This document shows, piece by piece, positions 6,555-10,024 of a DNA stretch of 10,024 nt; position 1 is the first letter of the stretch; each line of letters starts with the position of its first letter. The notes beneath the pieces are model-generated. The model had not been told where the DNA came from, searched no databases, and saw nothing but the letters and a program-made list of their open reading frames with translations. The stretch comes from CAZJJK01 sp964546285 (GTDB taxonomy: Bacteria > Spirochaetota > Spirochaetia > Treponematales > Breznakiellaceae). A program made the position numbers and the translations under genes. The stretch is from assembly GCA_964546285.1 (NCBI GenBank), contig CAZJJK010000112.1, positions 1-10,024 of the forward strand. Direction: 5' to 3'.

Positions 6555-8462
6555 ATGGAAACGAAGACTATTCGGCGAACTAGCGAGCGTGTTAACGGAC
6601 ATACGGTTTTTTGCTTTACCGCGGTGAAGCGCGGGCCGTTAAGTCCTGACAAGGGGAAGTCTGCCAATTCAGCGACTGTTTTAGCGCGGCTGTCATTGGC
6701 TGAGATACTAAGCGCTTCCGGAGCGTCCGATGATACCGCCGCCAGGTTTCACTCGGGGTTTTCGCGGATGGCGGTTTCCATTCAAGCTGGCGGATGGTTG
6801 TCTTGGTCCGCCGCTTGGGAATTGGCGGGAAGAGAAAGGCTACCGCGGGGCGTACGCTTTATCCCAAAATTAAACCTATTCAATGACCGTCAAGGCGAAC
6901 GGCGCGAGCGAGGGGAAATTGTTGGGCATTTCATTATTTATTATCGATATGGTGACGAATATATCTGTCTGGCGTCGGCTGAGGGTAACGAGGCGCCAGG
7001 TGGCGCGAATCTTCCGCCCTTAAGCTATGTCTTGAATCGTAAGACCGGACTTGTCCGTTTGGAAGCGAACGCCGCCGGTAAAGATTGGGCCCCCGACGAG
7101 GCTATCGCTCGTCTTCATGTTTTTTACTCTAAAGGCTTTTTTAGCCTAAAAGACGAGCTGCGCTCAATTTATGAACAGACGGAAAAAATAGGAACCTATG
7201 ATTTCTTAGGCAGGCGGGGCGGCGGTTACGCTTCTTGGTATAATCGATATACCGATATTAACGAAACGGTTTTACGTACCGATCTTAACGCTTTAGGCGC
7301 GACGGAAAATCTTACGGCCTTATACTTCATTAAGCGGCAGCGTCCGGTTGTCTTTCAGATCGATGACGGCTGGCAACGGGCTGTCGGTTTATGGGAGCCA
7401 AATCAGGAACGCTTCCCGAATGGGCTTGGGAAACTAGCCGGAGACATAGCCGCTAAGAATTTCATTCCTGGCCTCTGGTTAGCGCCTTTCTTGCTTACAA
7501 AGAAAGCTTTGTCCTCCGGTGTCAGTGAAGACTATCTCCTGCGCGATGATCAGGGACAAGCTGTTTCAGCTGGATTTAACAATGTATGGGACGGGGTTTT
7601 TTATTGTTTGGATTTGTCTCGGCCTGAGGTTTTGGACGAACTGCGCCGCTTAATGGACCGCGTTATTGACGATTGGGGTTTCCGTTTTATTAAGCTGGAT
7701 TTTTTATACGCCGGTCTGCTTACTGGCGCCTTCGCTATGGGTGGCGCCGCCTACGAACATTATTGGCGCGCGCTTCGGGTCTTAACCGAGCGAAAGACCG
7801 ATGCCACCGGCCGCCCTGTGGCTTATTTGGGTTGCGGTATGCATTTTGGACAATCATATCGCTTTTTACCCCTTTCCCGTATTGGCGCGGATACGCGGGA
7901 AAGCTGGGATTGGCCGCTGGCTAAGGCCTTGAACCATGTTGGTCGACCCTCAGCACTCATCAATCTCCGTGATAGTTTGGGCCGGGCTTTTTTGCATAAC
8001 AGCGTTTATAGGAACGATCCGGATGTTATTTTCTTAAGGACGAATAATTGCCGCTTAGGAGAGACCGAAAAGGAGCTAATCGCGCTTGTTGCCTTCCTTT
8101 TCGCTGGGCAGTTGATGCTTTCAGATGATCCCGCCAACATATGCGCCGAGGACGTGGCCTTAACGCGACGATTGATAGTTATTTTTGATCGACTGGAAGA
8201 CCCTGACGCTAAGGTTCTGGATGAGTTTGGTCTTACTTGTATAGCCGCCGATGTCTTCCGGGTATACGCGCGCTCTGGTCGTTTTTTAGGATTAATTAAT
8301 CTCCGTAGCCGTCCCTTTGTTTTGGACAAGACGGCCGACCCGCGTTTAGCCCACGCTTTTGATCTGGGCGATGTTCTTATTCGCCGCTTGGAAAAGAGAG
8401 GCTCCGTTTATCGGTTTGAGCCGCGTTCTATCAGCTTAGTACTTCTCCAAGAGGTAAAATAA
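6555..8462 (+). CDS. Alpha-galactosidase-like glycoside hydrolase, GH36 / clan GH-D
   Basis: A 635-residue protein with three parts: an N-terminal beta-rich region (about 1-210), a catalytic barrel (about 220-510) and a C-terminal beta domain (about 540-635). The barrel shows GGYASWYNRYTDINE (223-237), FQIDDGWQ (267-274) and GLWLAPFL (306-313). FIKLDFLYAG (378-387) carries the likely nucleophile Asp382, and SRIGADTRESWDW (441-453) carries the likely acid/base Asp446. NDPDVIFLR and MLSDD follow at 487-495 and 521-525. Known: GH36 enzymes release terminal alpha-galactose from melibiose- and raffinose-type sugars with retention. It is shorter than many GH36 enzymes, mainly in the N-terminal domain. 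With no signal peptide it should act in the cytoplasm. Exact substrate is uncertain; an alpha-N-acetylgalactosaminidase or transferase activity is possible. The ATG at 6555 is preceded by AAGGAAG. It is divergent from pth. Confidence 0.88.
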   Translation: METKTIRRTSERVNGHTVFCFTAVKRGPLSPDKGKSANSATVLARLSLAEILSASGASDDTAARFHSGFSRMAVSIQAGGWLSWSAAWELAGRERLPRGVRFIPKLNLFNDRQGERRERGEIVGHFIIYYRYGDEYICLASAEGNEAPGGANLPPLSYVLNRKTGLVRLEANAAGKDWAPDEAIARLHVFYSKGFFSLKDELRSIYEQTEKIGTYDFLGRRGGGYASWYNRYTDINETVLRTDLNALGATENLTALYFIKRQRPVVFQIDDGWQRAVGLWEPNQERFPNGLGKLAGDIAAKNFIPGLWLAPFLLTKKALSSGVSEDYLLRDDQGQAVSAGFNNVWDGVFYCLDLSRPEVLDELRRLMDRVIDDWGFRFIKLDFLYAGLLTGAFAMGGAAYEHYWRALRVLTERKTDATGRPVAYLGCGMHFGQSYRFLPLSRIGADTRESWDWPLAKALNHVGRPSALINLRDSLGRAFLHNSVYRNDPDVIFLRTNNCRLGETEKELIALVAFLFAGQLMLSDDPANICAEDVALTRRLIVIFDRLEDPDAKVLDEFGLTCIAADVFRVYARSGRFLGLINLRSRPFVLDKTADPRLAHAFDLGDVLIRRLEKRGSVYRFEPRSISLVLLQEVK

Positions 8463-9020
8463 CGTGGGCCTTAGTTGGAGCGACTATTCTTATATGGCGC
8501 TAAATTAATAAAAGATAAGGATATGGCATAAGAGAACGCATCCCGAAAAACTGTACTGTCCCTGGGTACTCGTAAGTCTTACTAACTGCTGCCAATTTTG
8601 TTGCAGTTTTGAATTATTGGTTTTTAGGGACTTACGAAGATTACCGAGTCGCGATAAGCGGCGATCAGCTTGATGGCCGCGAAGGCCGAATGCGTGGAAG
8701 AGCTCGCGCACCCCACGTGAAGCGATCTCATGGGAAAAAGTTTATTTAGTGAGATATCGTGCCTTTAACGGTGGGGCTCCTTTAAAAAAAAATTCTCCAT
8801 AAGAACTAGGACGGGAAAGGGGGGGGCGTGAAGAGAACTTGAATACAGAAGAAGAATTCAAATACCAGTTCAAATTGACCATTTCTGTTGTTACGCTTTG
8901 GATTGGGGCTAGGTAGCTTGGCATGACGCGAAAGCATTAAGCTCTTGTTTATTAGCTTGCGACCGGGTATGTAGTGTAGGTAAATGTTAGCTGGCCGTCG
9001 CGCGCGGAGAGAGGAATAGA
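8463..9020. other. Long non-coding stretch with repeat debris
   Basis: No convincing gene lies in these 558 bases. Short open frames occur on both strands but lack ribosome-binding sites and recognisable content. The left part carries the repeat at 8579-8606 and its nested hairpin. Around 8660-8690 are small dyads (ATCA-gct-TGAT, GGCC-gcgaa-GGCC). The middle has a run of nine A (8784-8792) and a run of eight G (8819-8826). The frame at 8803-8916 encodes a protein-like tail (NLNTEEEFKYQFKLTISVV) but has no usable start. The stretch looks like decayed mobile or intergenic DNA. Confidence 0.5.
8570..8637. repeat. Nested inverted-repeat element containing dispersed repeat copy 2
   Basis: Perfect 9-bp arms, TCGTAAGTC (8570-8578) and GACTTACGA (8629-8637), enclose 50 bases. 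Inside, AACTGC (8584-8589) pairs with GCAGTT (8603-8608), and alternatively CCAAT (8592-8596) with ATTGG (8616-8620). The segment 8579-8606 is the inverted copy of 54-81 (26 of 28 identical). Just to the left lies CTGTACTGTCCCTGGG (8551-8566), which resembles sequence often seen at the edges of REP-associated transposase units; that resemblance is from memory. It may be a miniature mobile element or a structured transcript. Confidence 0.5.
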
Positions 9021-9686
9021 ATGAAAGTAAATATTCGTTTGGAAACCAAAGACGATTACTTAAGAGTTGAGGAACTAACGCGAGAGGCTTTCTGGAATCT
9101 ATATGCTCCAGGTTGCGATGAACATTATTTATGTCATATTTTAAGAGATCACAGAGATTTTATTAAAGAACTTGATTTTGTCGCTGAAGTGGATGGTCAT
9201 ATTATTGGCTCGATTATGTATTCAAAATCTTTCCTTATCGCTGATGATTCTGTCAAAGTACCGATCGTTTCCTTTGGTCCCTTATGCGTTCATCCTAAAT
9301 ATCAGAGAAAAGGAATAGGTACGGAGCTGATAGAAAAAACTAAAAAATTAGTGGAAGAAATGGATATCCCCGCTATTGTCATTTACGGAGATCCTCATAA
9401 TTACTGTAAGCATGGATTTAAGAATGGGATAGATTACAGGGTAAGCAATATGGATGGAGAATTTCCTTTAGGTTTACTTGTTTTAGAGCTAAAATCTGGC
9501 TTCTTTGGCAACAAAAAATGGAAAGCGAGACAAAGTGATGTTTTTAACTATAATCAAGAAGCCGTGATTGAATATGACAAGAAGTTCAGGGAAAAAGAGA
9601 AAAAGAGCCAATATAGTCAAGAAATATTTAAGATTCAAATTAGATCTTACTTAAAGGACACGGAATTATCGACCGCTTTACCCTGA
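9021..9686 (+). CDS. GNAT family N-acetyltransferase (YhbS-like)
   Basis: A 221-residue GNAT protein. The N-terminus is IRLETKDDYLRVEELTREAF (5-24), a common start of YhbS-type acetyltransferases. VSFGPLCVHPKYQRKGIGTEL (83-103) contains strand beta4 and the acetyl-CoA pyrophosphate loop Q95-RKGIG-100. PAIVIYGDPHNYCKHGFK (117-134) is the following beta5 and YxxxGF-like segment. Known: the family transfers acetyl from acetyl-CoA to an amine; the acceptor is unknown here. GAGGA at 9011-9015 lies 5 bases before the ATG, a good ribosome-binding site. The gene is much more AT-rich than the others (35 G+C in 120 bases at 9121-9240, against 32 in 60 at 7321-7380), which suggests recent acquisition. 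The last 20 residues extend past the usual family end. Confidence 0.88.
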   Translation: MKVNIRLETKDDYLRVEELTREAFWNLYAPGCDEHYLCHILRDHRDFIKELDFVAEVDGHIIGSIMYSKSFLIADDSVKVPIVSFGPLCVHPKYQRKGIGTELIEKTKKLVEEMDIPAIVIYGDPHNYCKHGFKNGIDYRVSNMDGEFPLGLLVLELKSGFFGNKKWKARQSDVFNYNQEAVIEYDKKFREKEKKSQYSQEIFKIQIRSYLKDTELSTALP

Positions 9687-10024
9687 TACTCTTTTTATAG
9701 CGCTTTCCCCTGCCTTTCCTGACTATTTCGCCTCGTCTTTTTACGCATAAGCAAGGCAATATTCTCGTTAGTTTAGGCCTAAATTGAGTGATTTCGTAAA
9801 AATACTGGGATTTTGAGACTGTTAATTGTCTAGATTAGGGTAAAAGCCGAATTTTCACGCAAAACCGCAAAAACCCCTAAATGGCGGTTCCTATCAGTCA
9901 GCGGAATCGATGGTCTTAATGTGACCCTGTCTCGGTTGGCGGAGCAGTATGATCATTTTGGGTACCAACTGTTGAGGCTGTAGAAAAAGTAATCAGTAAC
10001 CGGTAAAATTCTGCATGGCTATTT
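9687..10024. other. Non-coding right end of the window
   Basis: No complete gene is visible in 338 bases. The stretch holds a perfect 12-bp palindrome, TTTAGGCCTAAA (9772-9783), a weak AGAC/GTCT dyad near 9815-9831, and the possible transposase remnant at 9921-9983. No clear terminator follows the acetyltransferase gene. Confidence 0.5.
9921..9983 (+). pseudogene. Possible remnant of an IS3/IS481-type transposase
   Basis: From GTG 9921 to TAG 9981-9983 the frame reads LSRLAEQYDHFGYQLLRL. This resembles the helix-turn-helix segment before the integrase core in IS3-family OrfB, typically Leu-Ala-x-x-Tyr-x-x-(F/Y)GYRRI-x-x-LL. The RRI part is missing, as if about four codons were lost, and a stop follows at once. 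No integrase core follows before the window ends. It is a short match, so chance cannot be excluded. Confidence 0.3.

Noticed and set aside
8505..8711. Minus-strand open frame of 68 codons
   Set aside because: It spans the hairpin element and repeat, has no clear ribosome-binding site and no recognisable domain; the frame is more likely a by-product of the repeat.
8803..8916. Plus-strand open segment with a protein-like tail
   Set aside because: No ATG, GTG or TTG with a ribosome-binding site fits, a homopolymer G run lies at its head, and no family is recognised.

Overview
The window is about 10 kb of bacterial chromosome with compact housekeeping and accessory genes. The mix points to a host-associated spirochaete, possibly a Treponema of the termite-gut type: a uracil-DNA-glycosylase-fold protein next to a tocopherol-cyclase-like protein, a MATE pump, a small cupin, an extended-SDR epimerase, MazG, peptidyl-tRNA hydrolase, and a cytoplasmic GH36 alpha-galactosidase. 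That taxonomic guess rests on recalled protein resemblance and moderate G+C, not on a marker gene, so hold it loosely. No rRNA, tRNA, CRISPR array or intact insertion sequence is visible.

Layout. Positions 1-127 hold no complete gene but carry one copy of a short dispersed repeat (54-81). Positions 128-1986 are a plus-strand pair (UDG-like, then tocopherol-cyclase-like) whose ends overlap by 7 bases, so they are probably co-translated. A MATE efflux gene converges on them from the minus strand (2005-3375). A small cupin gene (3562-3888) diverges from the MATE gene, with separate candidate promoters in between. A minus-strand run follows, transcribed right to left: pth (6488-5862), mazG (5817-5008), then an NAD-dependent epimerase (4917-3910), which converges on the cupin. 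Divergent from pth is the alpha-galactosidase (6555-8462), with candidate back-to-back promoters in a 66-base gap. The right end is different: a 558-base non-coding stretch with the second, inverted copy of the repeat inside a nested hairpin, then an AT-rich GNAT acetyltransferase gene (9021-9686) that looks acquired, then 338 bases of degenerate DNA with a short peptide that may be a transposase remnant.

How the genes relate. pth (recycling of peptidyl-tRNA) and mazG (NTP pyrophosphohydrolase) fit together as translation and nucleotide-pool quality control, and the UDG-fold protein, if active, would belong to DNA repair. The alpha-galactosidase has no signal peptide and would act on galactosides already imported; no sugar transporter lies in the window. 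The region right of 8462 looks like an accessory junction: dispersed repeat, AT-rich gene and possible transposase debris. I found no clearly new multi-gene system. The most worthwhile leads are the UDG-like/tocopherol-cyclase-like pair and the repeat element.
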